A stretch of DNA of 64,000 bases, from assembly GCA_964392415.1 (NCBI GenBank), contig CAYMPL010000002.1, forward strand, positions 1-64,000, read 5' to 3'. This stretch comes from CAYJMQ01 sp964392415 (GTDB lineage Bacteria > Bdellovibrionota > JACOXK01 > 2-02-FULL-40-11). This document shows, piece after piece, positions 36,641 through 45,677 of this stretch; the stretch's first letter is position 1, and every line of letters begins with the position of its first letter. The notes beneath the pieces were generated by a model. It was not told the origin of the DNA, ran no database searches, and saw only the letters and a program-made list of their open reading frames with translations. Made by a program: the position numbers and the translations under genes.

Positions 36641-36916
36641 ATGAAGATTAAACAAGAGCAAGTCCATCAGGTCTGCCGTATGATTCTTGGCAAATTGGAG
36701 GAGAAGAAACTGGTGGTTTTGAAAGCGCCGGAAGAGAAGATTCATCAGGCGCTTGTCCAGACGTTTTTTGCAAATCTGGAAGAGGAAGAGCGGCTTCATC
36801 AGGAAGCCGAACGGATATTGGAAGAAAATATTAAAGAATCTGAAGGGTTAGATCGGCAGAAGATGTTTCTCATGATCAAGCGAAAGCTGGCAAAAGATCG
36901 GGGGTTTATTCTTTAA
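36641..36916 (+). CDS. DUF507 protein, first copy
   Basis: The ATG at 36641 has AGAGGAAAA directly upstream and is preferred over a longer reading from 36611. The 91-aa charged, all-helical protein (MKIKQEQVHQVCRMILGKLEEKK...) matches the DUF507 family found in Deltaproteobacteria, Aquificae and others; function unknown. The second DUF507 gene starts at the base after its stop. Confidence 0.8.
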   Translation: MKIKQEQVHQVCRMILGKLEEKKLVVLKAPEEKIHQALVQTFFANLEEEERLHQEAERILEENIKESEGLDRQKMFLMIKRKLAKDRGFIL

Positions 36917-37186
36917 ATGTTTTCAGAAGACCGGCTTTCTCATTTGTCTCACCTGCTTCAGGACCGCATCTGGAAGGATGACCTCGTCGACTTTCCGGAT
37001 GATGGGGCGGCATTACGGGAAATCAAACGGGTTTTACATAAATATTTCTCCACTTCAGAAGAGGTTGATCAGATAGTACGACAACGGATTTATTCCCAAC
37101 GTGCCAAAGTCATTGAAGGTTCCACAGACTGGGACATCCTTTATAATAAATATTTCGAAGAAGAACTTGTGAAGCGCCGGTTTTGA
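36917..37186 (+). CDS. DUF507 protein, second copy
   Basis: An 89-aa paralogue of the gene before it, with the matching pattern RLSHLSHLLQDRIWKDDLVDF and a C-terminal YNKYFEEELVKRRF. The ATG follows the preceding TAA with no gap, so translation must be coupled. Tandem DUF507 pairs probably act as a heterodimer (inference). Confidence 0.8.
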   Translation: MFSEDRLSHLSHLLQDRIWKDDLVDFPDDGAALREIKRVLHKYFSTSEEVDQIVRQRIYSQRAKVIEGSTDWDILYNKYFEEELVKRRF

Positions 37187-37193
37187 TCTTCTC

Positions 37194-37221
37194 TTGACTT
37201 TTGAAAGAGGATTCGTATATT
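37194..37221 (+). promoter_or_regulatory. groESL promoter
   Basis: TTGACT (37194-37199), 16 nt, TATATT (37216-37221), about 29 nt before the groES start. There is no CIRCE inverted repeat (TTAGCACTC-N9-GAGTGCTAA) here, and no clear sigma32-type -10, so heat control, if any, works differently. Confidence 0.6.
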
Positions 37222-37249
37222 TGCACCCATTATTAGGAGGTATGAACTT

Positions 37250-37543
37250 ATGACGACTGTCAGACCCTTGCAGGACCGCGTCCTTATTAAAAGGATTGCA
37301 GAAGAAGAAAAGACAAAAGGTGGAATTATTATTCCCGACACAGCCAAAGAGAAACCCCAGGAGGGGGAGGTTGTGGCTATTGGTTCAGGACGTCTGCTCG
37401 AGAATGGAAAGGTGTTTCCGCTCAATGTTAAAAAGGGGGATCGCATTCTATTTGGTAAATATTCAGGAACAGAAATAAACATTGACGGCTTTGAACATTT
37501 AATTTTAAAGGAAGACGATATTTTAGGAATTGTCGGTAAATAA
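37250..37543 (+). CDS. groS: Co-chaperonin GroES
   Basis: A 97-aa GroES with VRPLQDRVLIKRI at the start, the mobile loop EEKTKGGIIIPDTAKEKPQEG near residues 17-37, and GDRILFGKYSGTEI. A strong AGGAGG ribosome site precedes the ATG. groEL follows after 30 nt. Confidence 0.98.
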   Translation: MTTVRPLQDRVLIKRIAEEEKTKGGIIIPDTAKEKPQEGEVVAIGSGRLLENGKVFPLNVKKGDRILFGKYSGTEINIDGFEHLILKEDDILGIVGK

Positions 37544-37573
37544 TCGATCGTTAAAAAAGGGGAGGAAAAAAAC

Positions 37574-39217
37574 ATGGCTGCAAAAGAAGTTTTGTTTGAC
37601 GAATCGGCCCGCGGGAAAATTCTTAAGGGGGTTAATACGCTTGCCAATGCGGTAAAGATCACGCTGGGTCCCAAAGGACGAAATGTCGTGATTGAGAAAT
37701 CGTTTGGCGCGCCCGTTGTTACGAAGGATGGCGTGACAGTTGCAAAAGAAATAGAGATCGAAGACCGGTTTGAAAATATGGGAGCACAGATGGTCAAAGA
37801 AGTTGCCTCCAAAACGAGTGATGTGGCCGGAGATGGGACGACAACAGCGACCCTTCTTGCGCAAGCCATTTACCGGGAAGGTTCGAAACTTGTTGCTGCC
37901 GGGCATAACCCGATGGAAATTAAGCGGGGGATAGACAAAGCGGTTGAGGTCGCCGTGGAAGAGCTTAAAAACATGAGTCGTCCCATTAAAGAGAAGCAAG
38001 AGATTGCTCAGGTGGGGACTGTTTCTTCGAATAATGACGAATCGATTGGCAACATCATCGCAGAGGCGATGGATAAAGTTGGAAAAGAAGGGGTTATTAC
38101 AGTTGAAGAAGCCAAAGGGACCGAAACGACGCTTGATGTGGTTGAGGGGATGCAATTTGATCGTGGGTATCTCTCGCCTTATTTTGTGACCGATCAGGAG
38201 AAGATGCAGGTTCATCTTGAATCGCCCTATATTTTGCTTTACGAAAAGAAACTTTCTGCAATGAAAGATTTTCTCCCCTTGCTTGAACAAGTGGCTCAAA
38301 CGGGGCGGCCGTTTCTTGTCATCGCAGAGGATCTGGAAGGAGAAGCGCTCGCAACACTGGTTGTAAACAAACTGAGAGGAACACTCAAAATAGCAGCGGT
38401 GAAAGCGCCCGGTTTTGGAGACCGGAGGAAAGCGATGCTTGAGGACATTGCGATTTTAACAGGTGGACGGGTTATTTCAGAAGATCTTGGAACAAGGCTT
38501 GAAAATGTGAAACTGGATGCTTTGGGGAAAGCCAAAAAAGTAACGGTTGATAAAGATAATACGACTATTATTGACGGGGGTGGCGCAAAGAAAACAATTG
38601 AAGCGCGTGTCCAGCAGCTCAGAAGAGAGATTGAAGAGACGACCTCCGATTATGACCGTGAGAAACTTCAGGAGCGATTGGCGAAGCTCGTCGGCGGGGT
38701 TGCCATTGTTCGGGTTGGCGCGGTTACAGAAATTGAAATGAAAGAAAAAAAAGATCGAGTTGAAGACGCGCTTCACTCCACACGGGCTGCTGTGGAAGAA
38801 GGAATTGTGGCAGGGGGTGGCGTGGCTCTGTTTCGTTCGATCGATGCCTTAAAGAGGCTTCATTTGCCTGACGAGCAGCAGGTGGGAGTTAATATTCTCA
38901 AGCGTGCTTTAGAGGAGCCCATCCGCCAGATTGCCGCCAATACTGGAGTTGAGGGCGCCATTGTTGTCAACAAAGTCAGAGAAGGAAAAGGGAGCTACGG
39001 TTTCGACGCGGTCAGAGAAGAATATACAGATCTTGTGAAAGCAGGGATTGTCGATCCTACCAAAGTCGTGCGCAGCGCACTGCAAAACGCCTCGAGCGTT
39101 GCTTCTCTGCTTCTTACGACAGAAGCGCTCGTTGCAGAAAAGCCGAAAGAAAAAACGGTTGGTGGTCCTCATCCATCGATGTCGGGCGGCATGCCAGATA
39201 TGGGGGATGAGTTTTAA
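37574..39217 (+). CDS. groL: Chaperonin GroEL
   Basis: A 547-aa GroEL with KITLGPKGRNVVIEKSFGAP, VAGDGTTTATLLAQAI, the apical domain around residues 190-375, and the C-terminal flexible tail PSMSGGMPDMGDEF with few GGM repeats. AGGGGAGGAAA lies before the ATG. It forms the groES-groEL operon. Confidence 0.98.
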   Translation: MAAKEVLFDESARGKILKGVNTLANAVKITLGPKGRNVVIEKSFGAPVVTKDGVTVAKEIEIEDRFENMGAQMVKEVASKTSDVAGDGTTTATLLAQAIYREGSKLVAAGHNPMEIKRGIDKAVEVAVEELKNMSRPIKEKQEIAQVGTVSSNNDESIGNIIAEAMDKVGKEGVITVEEAKGTETTLDVVEGMQFDRGYLSPYFVTDQEKMQVHLESPYILLYEKKLSAMKDFLPLLEQVAQTGRPFLVIAEDLEGEALATLVVNKLRGTLKIAAVKAPGFGDRRKAMLEDIAILTGGRVISEDLGTRLENVKLDALGKAKKVTVDKDNTTIIDGGGAKKTIEARVQQLRREIEETTSDYDREKLQERLAKLVGGVAIVRVGAVTEIEMKEKKDRVEDALHSTRAAVEEGIVAGGGVALFRSIDALKRLHLPDEQQVGVNILKRALEEPIRQIAANTGVEGAIVVNKVREGKGSYGFDAVREEYTDLVKAGIVDPTKVVRSALQNASSVASLLLTTEALVAEKPKEKTVGGPHPSMSGGMPDMGDEF

Positions 39218-39288
39218 AAAAAGGTAGACGAACCAGCTCAATTTATGTTACCGCTTGAACGTTCGTGTCGAGAGGTCTGGAATAATTC

Positions 39289-40704
39289 GTGTTTGATATC
39301 AATAAACTTAAAAAGTTGTTTGTTTTTGGTCTTTTTTTGTTTTTGTCTGTTGATCTTTTCGCTGACTTTTCTTTTTACTGGCGAGAGCGCAACTACTTTC
39401 TTTCTGAAATAAGAAGCTTTAATACACTCGATCTGGATCATGACTCACCGGCAAATTCCACTGGAAATGTCCGAACATTCTCCACCTTAAAATTAAGGAT
39501 GAAACCATCGCTCGGAATTACAGACCGACTGGCGATTCATGCTACGTTCGATACCTTTACGAATCCTTTTTCAACCGTTGCAAACGAAGGAGGGGCTCTT
39601 CAGGGACAGCAGGCCCCCGATACCAATAATTATGGGCCAGAGGTTTCTACGCTCATTCCGCGCGGTCTCTTTGGAGGGGCTTCAGGCTTTGGTCATTCTG
39701 CCCTGACAAGAACAACGGGTGGGAGTATCCATAATTTACTGGTGAAGGATGCTTATCTCGAATATCTCGGTGATTGGGGGATTTTAAGAATTGGCCGGAT
39801 TCCCAGACACTGGGGACTTGGAATTCACTTCAATTCAGGTGAAAATGCATCCGACAAGTTTGCAGATCGAACCGATTCGATTCTCTACGAGCTTGGACTT
39901 GGAAACGCAAAACTCGGCGCGATTTACTCAAAGATTCTTGAAAACAATATCGACTCTAATGGTGATGATGTAACCCAGCTTGAAGGATATCTTTTTTGGA
40001 ATGATCCTGAGAAAGATGTCGACACGGGGGTTCTCTACACCTTTTTAAAAAGCTCTGAGATTTATATGGCGCTCAGTTACATCGACGCTTTTTTTATTAA
40101 AAAATTTCAATCGTGGAAGGCAGGAATTGAAGTGGTTGCGTCCCACGGCTATGCAGGGACTACTTCGGGGAATAAGGCAAGCCAAGTTGGGGTTGCGGGA
40201 GAATTGTCTTATAAATGGACTTCGAGTCTCGAGAATTATCTGAAATTGGGATATGCATCGGCGCCAGACCGGGGGAAGAGAGAGAAATTGACAACCTTTG
40301 CTTTCAACCGGAATTATGACATTGCGCTGATCCTGTTTAATCAGGGGGTTGGAGCGATTCCGGCGGAGACGGGGGTCTCAGCATCTTCTGAACCGGATGC
40401 CAACGCAATCTTTGCCGCGTATTACGCGAATCTTGGAGCAAATTATAATTTCAACGATCGACTTGGCACAAATCTTAATTTTGCGTATGCCCATGCGCCC
40501 GGGAACCTTTCCGCAGGCGGCAAGAAAGAGTATGGCGGAGAAGTCGATTTATCGCTCTGGTATCGGTTTCTTGAAAATCTTTCTTTCACTGTTTCAGGGG
40601 GACTCTTCAAACCCGGGAAATTGTATGAAGGATCTCCGACGAATGCTCCTAGGACATTAGATCTTTGTCATACCGCAAACTTCTCTGCAACGCTCCTGTT
40701 TTAA
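39289..40704 (+). CDS. Outer-membrane beta-barrel protein of unknown function
   Basis: A 471-aa protein starting at GTG 39289 with a signal peptide (KLKKLFVFGLFLFLSVDLFA, then DFSFYWRERN) and many amphipathic strands, including a LRIGRIPRHWGLGIHF segment that resembles the strand motif GRQNIWLGKGF of the porin at 28456. It ends with a C-terminal aromatic (SATLLF). AGAGG lies about 13 nt before the GTG, so the start is not certain. The two barrels are probably distant relatives. Confidence 0.65.
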   Translation: MFDINKLKKLFVFGLFLFLSVDLFADFSFYWRERNYFLSEIRSFNTLDLDHDSPANSTGNVRTFSTLKLRMKPSLGITDRLAIHATFDTFTNPFSTVANEGGALQGQQAPDTNNYGPEVSTLIPRGLFGGASGFGHSALTRTTGGSIHNLLVKDAYLEYLGDWGILRIGRIPRHWGLGIHFNSGENASDKFADRTDSILYELGLGNAKLGAIYSKILENNIDSNGDDVTQLEGYLFWNDPEKDVDTGVLYTFLKSSEIYMALSYIDAFFIKKFQSWKAGIEVVASHGYAGTTSGNKASQVGVAGELSYKWTSSLENYLKLGYASAPDRGKREKLTTFAFNRNYDIALILFNQGVGAIPAETGVSASSEPDANAIFAAYYANLGANYNFNDRLGTNLNFAYAHAPGNLSAGGKKEYGGEVDLSLWYRFLENLSFTVSGGLFKPGKLYEGSPTNAPRTLDLCHTANFSATLLF

Positions 40705-40757
40705 ATCTATTTTATATGGATTTTTAAAATGCCAGTTGTTAGAATAAAACCTTCTTG

Positions 40758-41816
40758 ATGTACACCATTCAAACATTAAATAAAAATGAGTTTGAAGAAA
40801 TTGTTTATTGCCGTGATGAAAAAGTGGGGCTTAACGCCATTATTGCCATTCATGATACGACACTGGGGCCGGGAACAGGGGGGGCACGTATGTACTTCTA
40901 TCAGAGGGAAGAAGAGGCATTAAACGATGTCCTTCGGCTTTCTTTTGGAATGACTTACAAGGCTGCCATTAGCCATCTCCCATTTGGCGGCGGAAAAAGC
41001 GTTATTATTGGCGATCCTGAAAGAATAAAAACAGAAGCATTGCTGCTGCGCTTTGGTGAGTATGTTGAATCCCTCAAAGGGCGATATATCTGTGCCAAGG
41101 ATGTTGGGATTAATGGCGCAGATCTTCGGATTATTGCCCGAAAAACGAATCATATTTTGGGTGTTGAAGGGCTCAAGAATTCGAGTGGAGACCCCTCTCC
41201 AGCGACTGCATATGGGGTTGTTCAGGCGATTCGGGCTATTTCGAAGGAATACTTGAATAGAAATTCTTTGGAGGGGCTGAAATTTGCGGTTCAGGGATTG
41301 GGATCGGTAGGACATGGCATTGTAGAAGAGCTATATAATGAAGGGGCTGAGCTTACGGTTTGTGATGTGGATCGGGAGGCAATCGGGGAAACCCTAAAAA
41401 AATGCAATGTCGAAGGGGTCGATCCTCAAAAAATCTATGATGTAAAATGTGATTTTTTTGTTCCCTGTGCCATGGGGGCCGTTCTGAATTCTGATACGAT
41501 CCCCCGGCTTCAATGCAAGGTTGTTGCAGGCGCCGCAAACAATCAATTGGCGAATGTAAGAGATGGCTACGATCTCGCAAAGCGGGGAATTTTCTATGCC
41601 CCAGATTATGTGATCAATGCGGGGGGGTTGATCAATATCGCGGAAGAACTCCCTGGCTATAATCGGGATCGTGCTTTTGAACATGTGGCAAAGATTTATC
41701 AGACAATGGTAGAGATTATTCACCGCTCTAGAAAAGAAGATGAGCCGCCTTTTGTGATTGCTGACCGCATTGCTCAGGAGATTTTGACAGAGGCGAAGAG
41801 AAGTCACAAGCCATAA
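40758..41816 (+). CDS. Leucine/phenylalanine dehydrogenase
   Basis: A 352-aa NAD-dependent amino acid dehydrogenase of the Glu/Leu/Phe/Val family. GPGTGGARMYFY, HLPFGGGKSVIIGDP (substrate-binding lysine), AKDVGIN and the Rossmann motif VQGLGSVGHG are present. It would convert leucine or phenylalanine to the oxo acid. Its neighbour hmgA (homogentisate dioxygenase, 10 nt downstream) favours a role in aromatic amino acid breakdown, but sequence alone does not fix the substrate. ATG 40758 is preferred to TTG 40755. Confidence 0.85.
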   Translation: MYTIQTLNKNEFEEIVYCRDEKVGLNAIIAIHDTTLGPGTGGARMYFYQREEEALNDVLRLSFGMTYKAAISHLPFGGGKSVIIGDPERIKTEALLLRFGEYVESLKGRYICAKDVGINGADLRIIARKTNHILGVEGLKNSSGDPSPATAYGVVQAIRAISKEYLNRNSLEGLKFAVQGLGSVGHGIVEELYNEGAELTVCDVDREAIGETLKKCNVEGVDPQKIYDVKCDFFVPCAMGAVLNSDTIPRLQCKVVAGAANNQLANVRDGYDLAKRGIFYAPDYVINAGGLINIAEELPGYNRDRAFEHVAKIYQTMVEIIHRSRKEDEPPFVIADRIAQEILTEAKRSHKP

Positions 41817-41826
41817 CCTTATTATT

Positions 41827-43140
41827 ATGTCAGCACTTTACTACCAAAGCGGCTTTGGAAATCATTTGGCATCAGAAGCGTTTGCCGGGGCGCTTCCTAA
41901 AGATCAAAATTCCCCACAGAAAGTTCCCTATGGGCTTTATGCGGAGCAGTTGAGCGGTACCTCTTTTTTAGCTCCCCGTGACAGAAACCAGCGAAGTTGG
42001 CTTTATCGGATTCGCCCATCTGTTCTTCATAAACCCTTTCAATCTCTTAACCACAAATTTTTGAGAGGGGCGCCATTTGAGGAAAGCGATCGTCCAACGC
42101 CCAATCAATTGAGATGGAATCCCCCTCCTTATCCCAAAAAAACAGCTGATTTTTTGGATGGCCTCGTCACAATGGGAGGGAGTGGAGTAATCGATCAACA
42201 GTTAGGCTATGCCATTCATCTTTATGTCTGTAACAAATCGATGGAAAATCGGTTTTTTTATAATGCCGACGGCGATCTCCTTATTCTACCGCAGGAAGGG
42301 GAACTGATCTTAAAGACTGAGTTTGGCGCCATTGAGATTGCCCCAAAAGAAATCGCCGTTGTTCAGCGAGGGATAAAGTTTCAAGTTGTTTTAAAGCAGA
42401 AAACCGCCCGCGGCTATATCTGTGAGAACTATGGTGAGCATTTTAGGCTCCCCGATCTTGGGCCGATCGGCGCCAATGGGTTGGCCAATCCCCGCGATTT
42501 CCTAACCCCTGTGGCGGCTTATGAGGAAAAAGAGGAAAAATGTCAACTAATCACAAAATTTTTGGGAAACCTCTGGGCTGCGGATATCAGGCACTCTCCT
42601 TTGGATGTTGTCGCCTGGCATGGAAATTATGCGCCTTACAAATACAATCTCGAACTTTTTCAGGCAATCAATACCGTCTCTTTTGATCATTCAGATCCTT
42701 CTATCTTCACAGTTTTGACATCCCCCTCGCCTCAAACAGGAGCCGCAAATGTCGATTTTGTGATTTTCCCTGAACGGTGGCTGGTGGCGGAACATACCTT
42801 TCGCCCCCCCTATTTTCACAGGAACTACATGAGTGAATTTATGGGACTTATTTATGGGGCCTATGATGCGAAGGCTGAAGGATTTTATCCAGGCGGCGGC
42901 AGCCTTCATAACTGCATGTCGGCGCACGGCCCGGATACAGAAACGTACGTCAAGGCGATCAAAGCCAAACTTAAACCCAAATATTTAAAAGGGACTCTCG
43001 CTTTTATGTTGGAGAGCCGTTACATCTGCAAACCAACCCCTTTCGCCCTCGAAACCTCACTTCTTCAGGACGACTATTACCGCTGTTGGCAGGGACTCAA
43101 ATCGAATTTTAATCCGAAGAAAAAACCAAACGGAAGATGA
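41827..43140 (+). CDS. hmgA: Homogentisate 1,2-dioxygenase
   Basis: HmgA opens the ring of homogentisate in phenylalanine/tyrosine degradation. The 437-aa sequence starts YYQSGFGNHLASEAFAGALP and contains the iron-ligand region FHRNYMSEFMGLIYGAYDAK and GGGSLHNCMSAHGPD (two His and one Glu ligands). Length is normal. It is 10 nt downstream of the dehydrogenase gene; no maleylacetoacetate isomerase or fumarylacetoacetase gene adjoins. Confidence 0.96.
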   Translation: MSALYYQSGFGNHLASEAFAGALPKDQNSPQKVPYGLYAEQLSGTSFLAPRDRNQRSWLYRIRPSVLHKPFQSLNHKFLRGAPFEESDRPTPNQLRWNPPPYPKKTADFLDGLVTMGGSGVIDQQLGYAIHLYVCNKSMENRFFYNADGDLLILPQEGELILKTEFGAIEIAPKEIAVVQRGIKFQVVLKQKTARGYICENYGEHFRLPDLGPIGANGLANPRDFLTPVAAYEEKEEKCQLITKFLGNLWAADIRHSPLDVVAWHGNYAPYKYNLELFQAINTVSFDHSDPSIFTVLTSPSPQTGAANVDFVIFPERWLVAEHTFRPPYFHRNYMSEFMGLIYGAYDAKAEGFYPGGGSLHNCMSAHGPDTETYVKAIKAKLKPKYLKGTLAFMLESRYICKPTPFALETSLLQDDYYRCWQGLKSNFNPKKKPNGR

Positions 43141-43258
43141 ACTTAAAGCTGTAAGCTTTCATTGTGACTCATTCAGGAGCACAATCATCCTGACATCAAT
43201 ATAAAATGATGACCGAAACTGTTGTAATCGATTATTCCAGGTGTTAAAACTTTACTGG

Positions 43259-44842
43259 ATGCTCGATATCGTCATTGAGAATGCGGAGATTTACGATGGC
43301 GTTGGAAAACCGCCCTTCAGAGGAGCTGTTGGCATTCGAGCTGATAAAATCATTTCTATTGGCGATATAGCAGAAGAGGCAAAAAAAACAATCGATGCCA
43401 CCGGTTTGATCCTTTGCCCCGGTTTTATCGATATTCATTCCCATTCTGATTATCATCTTCTGATCAATCCAAACGCCGACAGTAAAATAACACAAGGAGT
43501 GACGACGGAAATTGGAGGGAATTGCGGATATGCGGCTGCCCCGGTTTGGGGTGAGGCTAAAAAGAGGAGGGAAGCTGAGTATTTTAAACATTATAAATTA
43601 AAACTTGGATGGAAGCGTCTCAGTGAATATTTTGATCGATTGGAAAATAAAGGGATGGGTGTTAATTACGGTCAACTGATAGGACATAATACCCTTCGCA
43701 CTTCTGCGATGGGAGGAGCAAAGAGAGCGCCGACCAAAAAAGAGTTGTCGCAGATGATCACTGGGATAGAAGAAGGGATGTCTGAAGGGGCATTTGGAGT
43801 TTCGACCGGACTCATCTATCCCCCCGCCTGTTTTTCCAAGACATCTGAAATAGTTGAGCTTGCAAAAGTTTGCAAAAGGTTTGAGGGAATCTTTACATTT
43901 CATATGAGGAGTGAAAGTGATCGTCTGGTGGAAGCGGTTAAAGAAGCGATAAAAATTGGCAAGCATGCGAATATCCCCATTCAGATTTCACATATTAAAA
44001 CTTCTGGGCAAAGAAATTGGGGGAAAATAGATGCCGTTTTGGATCTTATTGAACAGTCTCAAAAAGAAGGAGTTGACGTTGCGGCAGATCGTTATCCCTA
44101 CATTGCTTCTCAAACAGGCCTCATGCAAGTGCTTCCTGAATGGACATTTGAGGGGGGAATCAAAGGGCTTGTCAAGCGGCTTCGTGATACAAAAATGCGT
44201 GAAAAGATAAAAAAAGAGGTGATGAAAATCCATCCCCCCGAAGAAAATTATCTCAATAAAGTCCTCATTATGGAGCTGATGTCTAAAAAGAATAAAAAAT
44301 TTGAGGGGCTGACGGTTCAGAAAGCGGCAGAAATAGCCAGGAGAGATCCCTTTGAATTTTTGTTCGATCTTCTGATTGAAGAAGAAGCAGCTGTTTCTGC
44401 GATTTATTTTACCATGTCTGAAGAGAATTTGAGAAAATTCTTTTTGAAGGATTATGTTTTTGTTGCGTCGGATAGCGGTTGCCGTTCGATCAAAGGACCT
44501 CTGGCAAAAGGAAAACCCCATCCAAGAATTTTTGGAACCTTCCCGAGGGTTATCCGAAAATATGTCCGGGAGGAGAAGCTGCTCGATCTTTCAAAAGCGA
44601 TTTATAAAATGACCTGGCAGCCGGCCGAGCGTTTTAAAATTGAAAAAAGGGGAAAAATTGCAGAGGGATTCTATGCGGATTTGGTTTTGTTCGATTTTGA
44701 CAAGATTTCAGATCGTTCCGATTTTCTCGATCCCTTTCATTATGCGGAGGGGATCGAATATGTGTGGGTTAATGGCGTTTGTGCTGTTGAAAAAGGAAAA
44801 CTGACTGGAAGAAGAGCTGGACATGCCTTGAAAAAAATGTGA
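43259..44842 (+). CDS. N-acyl-D-amino-acid deacylase (D-aminoacylase)
   Basis: A 527-aa amidohydrolase of the D-aminoacylase group. ATG 43259 gives the family-like start MLDIVIENAEIYDGVG; a GTG at 43241 is possible. Metal and active-site motifs are GFIDIHSHSDYHLLINP, TFHMRSESDRLVEA, QISHIKTSGQ and FVASDSGCRS. It may hydrolyse N-acyl-D-amino acids from cell-wall material or proteins. A repeat unit follows the stop. Confidence 0.88.
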   Translation: MLDIVIENAEIYDGVGKPPFRGAVGIRADKIISIGDIAEEAKKTIDATGLILCPGFIDIHSHSDYHLLINPNADSKITQGVTTEIGGNCGYAAAPVWGEAKKRREAEYFKHYKLKLGWKRLSEYFDRLENKGMGVNYGQLIGHNTLRTSAMGGAKRAPTKKELSQMITGIEEGMSEGAFGVSTGLIYPPACFSKTSEIVELAKVCKRFEGIFTFHMRSESDRLVEAVKEAIKIGKHANIPIQISHIKTSGQRNWGKIDAVLDLIEQSQKEGVDVAADRYPYIASQTGLMQVLPEWTFEGGIKGLVKRLRDTKMREKIKKEVMKIHPPEENYLNKVLIMELMSKKNKKFEGLTVQKAAEIARRDPFEFLFDLLIEEEAAVSAIYFTMSEENLRKFFLKDYVFVASDSGCRSIKGPLAKGKPHPRIFGTFPRVIRKYVREEKLLDLSKAIYKMTWQPAERFKIEKRGKIAEGFYADLVLFDFDKISDRSDFLDPFHYAEGIEYVWVNGVCAVEKGKLTGRRAGHALKKM

Positions 44843-44847
44843 AAAAT

Positions 44848-44892
44848 ATCATCCTGAATGTCCCGAACGTAGTGAGGGAACCCGAAGGATCT
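44848..44892 (+). repeat. Dispersed GA-step hairpin unit 4, extended form
   Basis: Outer stem ATCCT/AGGAT with GA/GA as in the other units, but the insert is 26 nt and itself contains a second step: TCCC-GA-AC-GTA-GT-GA-GGGA. It lies between the D-aminoacylase and the next gene. Confidence 0.75.
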
Positions 44893-44912
44893 CTATCTAA
44901 AAAAGAGTTGGT

Positions 44913-45677
44913 ATGAAAATAAGGATCATGGTGTGGTGGGGGGTGTTCGTTTTTTTGCCTCACCCTCTTTTAGGGGGAGAGATGGAATTTATTTCCATTC
45001 CAGGTGGGATATTTGACATGGGTGATTCAAATGGCAGCAGCAATGAAAAACCTCTTCACTCGGTTGTCATCACAAAAGGCTTTGAGATTCAAAAAACGGA
45101 AGTTACTCAGGAGCAGTGGTATGGGGTCATGGGATATAATCCTTCCTATTTTAAGGGGGGAGAAGAAGATCGAAATAAACTTGGGAATAATCCAGATCAT
45201 CCGGTTGAAAATGTAACCTGGAATGATGTCCCGCAATTCATTTCTAAACTCAATGAGAAAAATGACGGCTATCGCTATCGTCTTCCAACGGAGGCGGAGT
45301 GGGAGTATGTGGCCAGAGGTGGAACAAAGACACCCTATTCATTTAGGGATGGAGAGGATCTTTCAGAGTATGGATGGCACTCACAGAATTCAGGAAAACA
45401 AAGCCAGCCGGCAGCCCAGAAAAACCCAAACCCCTTTGGTCTTTATGATGTACATGGGAACGTATGGGAATGGGTGTCAGACTGGTATGGGGCGTATCCA
45501 TCAGGAAGGGTGACAGATCCTCAAGGACCTCTCTCAGGCTCCTACCGTGTTATCCGCGGTGGCAGTTGGTTCAACGGCGAAAAGTACTTGAGGTCGGCGA
45601 GTCGTGTCGGCATCACCCCGGATGGCCGTGGTAGCGATATCGGATTTCGGGTGATTCGCGTCAAAATGTTTTTTTAA
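44913..45677 (+). CDS. Secreted formylglycine-generating-enzyme-fold protein
   Basis: A 254-aa protein with a signal peptide (to about LLGG) and a complete FGE-sulfatase/SUMF1 domain: PGGIFDMGDSNG, EVTQEQWYGVMG, YRLPTEAEWEYVARGG, NPFGLYDVHGNVWEWVSDWY and VIRGGSWFNGEKYLRSASR. It has no cysteine at all, so it lacks the copper-binding pair of true sulfatase-activating enzymes; it is more likely a binding or structural protein. The end overlaps the convergent HEPN gene by 17 nt. Confidence 0.85.
   Translation: MKIRIMVWWGVFVFLPHPLLGGEMEFISIPGGIFDMGDSNGSSNEKPLHSVVITKGFEIQKTEVTQEQWYGVMGYNPSYFKGGEEDRNKLGNNPDHPVENVTWNDVPQFISKLNEKNDGYRYRLPTEAEWEYVARGGTKTPYSFRDGEDLSEYGWHSQNSGKQSQPAAQKNPNPFGLYDVHGNVWEWVSDWYGAYPSGRVTDPQGPLSGSYRVIRGGSWFNGEKYLRSASRVGITPDGRGSDIGFRVIRVKMFF

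Noticed and set aside
37187..37249. CIRCE operator before groES
   Set aside because: No TTAGCACTC or its complement with a 9-nt spacer is present.
39238..39441. Small minus-strand gene between groEL and the barrel protein
   Set aside because: It overlaps the start of the barrel-protein gene, is Lys/Gln rich, and has no ribosome site or recognisable domain.
44913..45677. Active sulfatase-modifying enzyme
   Set aside because: The fold is present but there is no cysteine in the protein and no sulfatase gene nearby.
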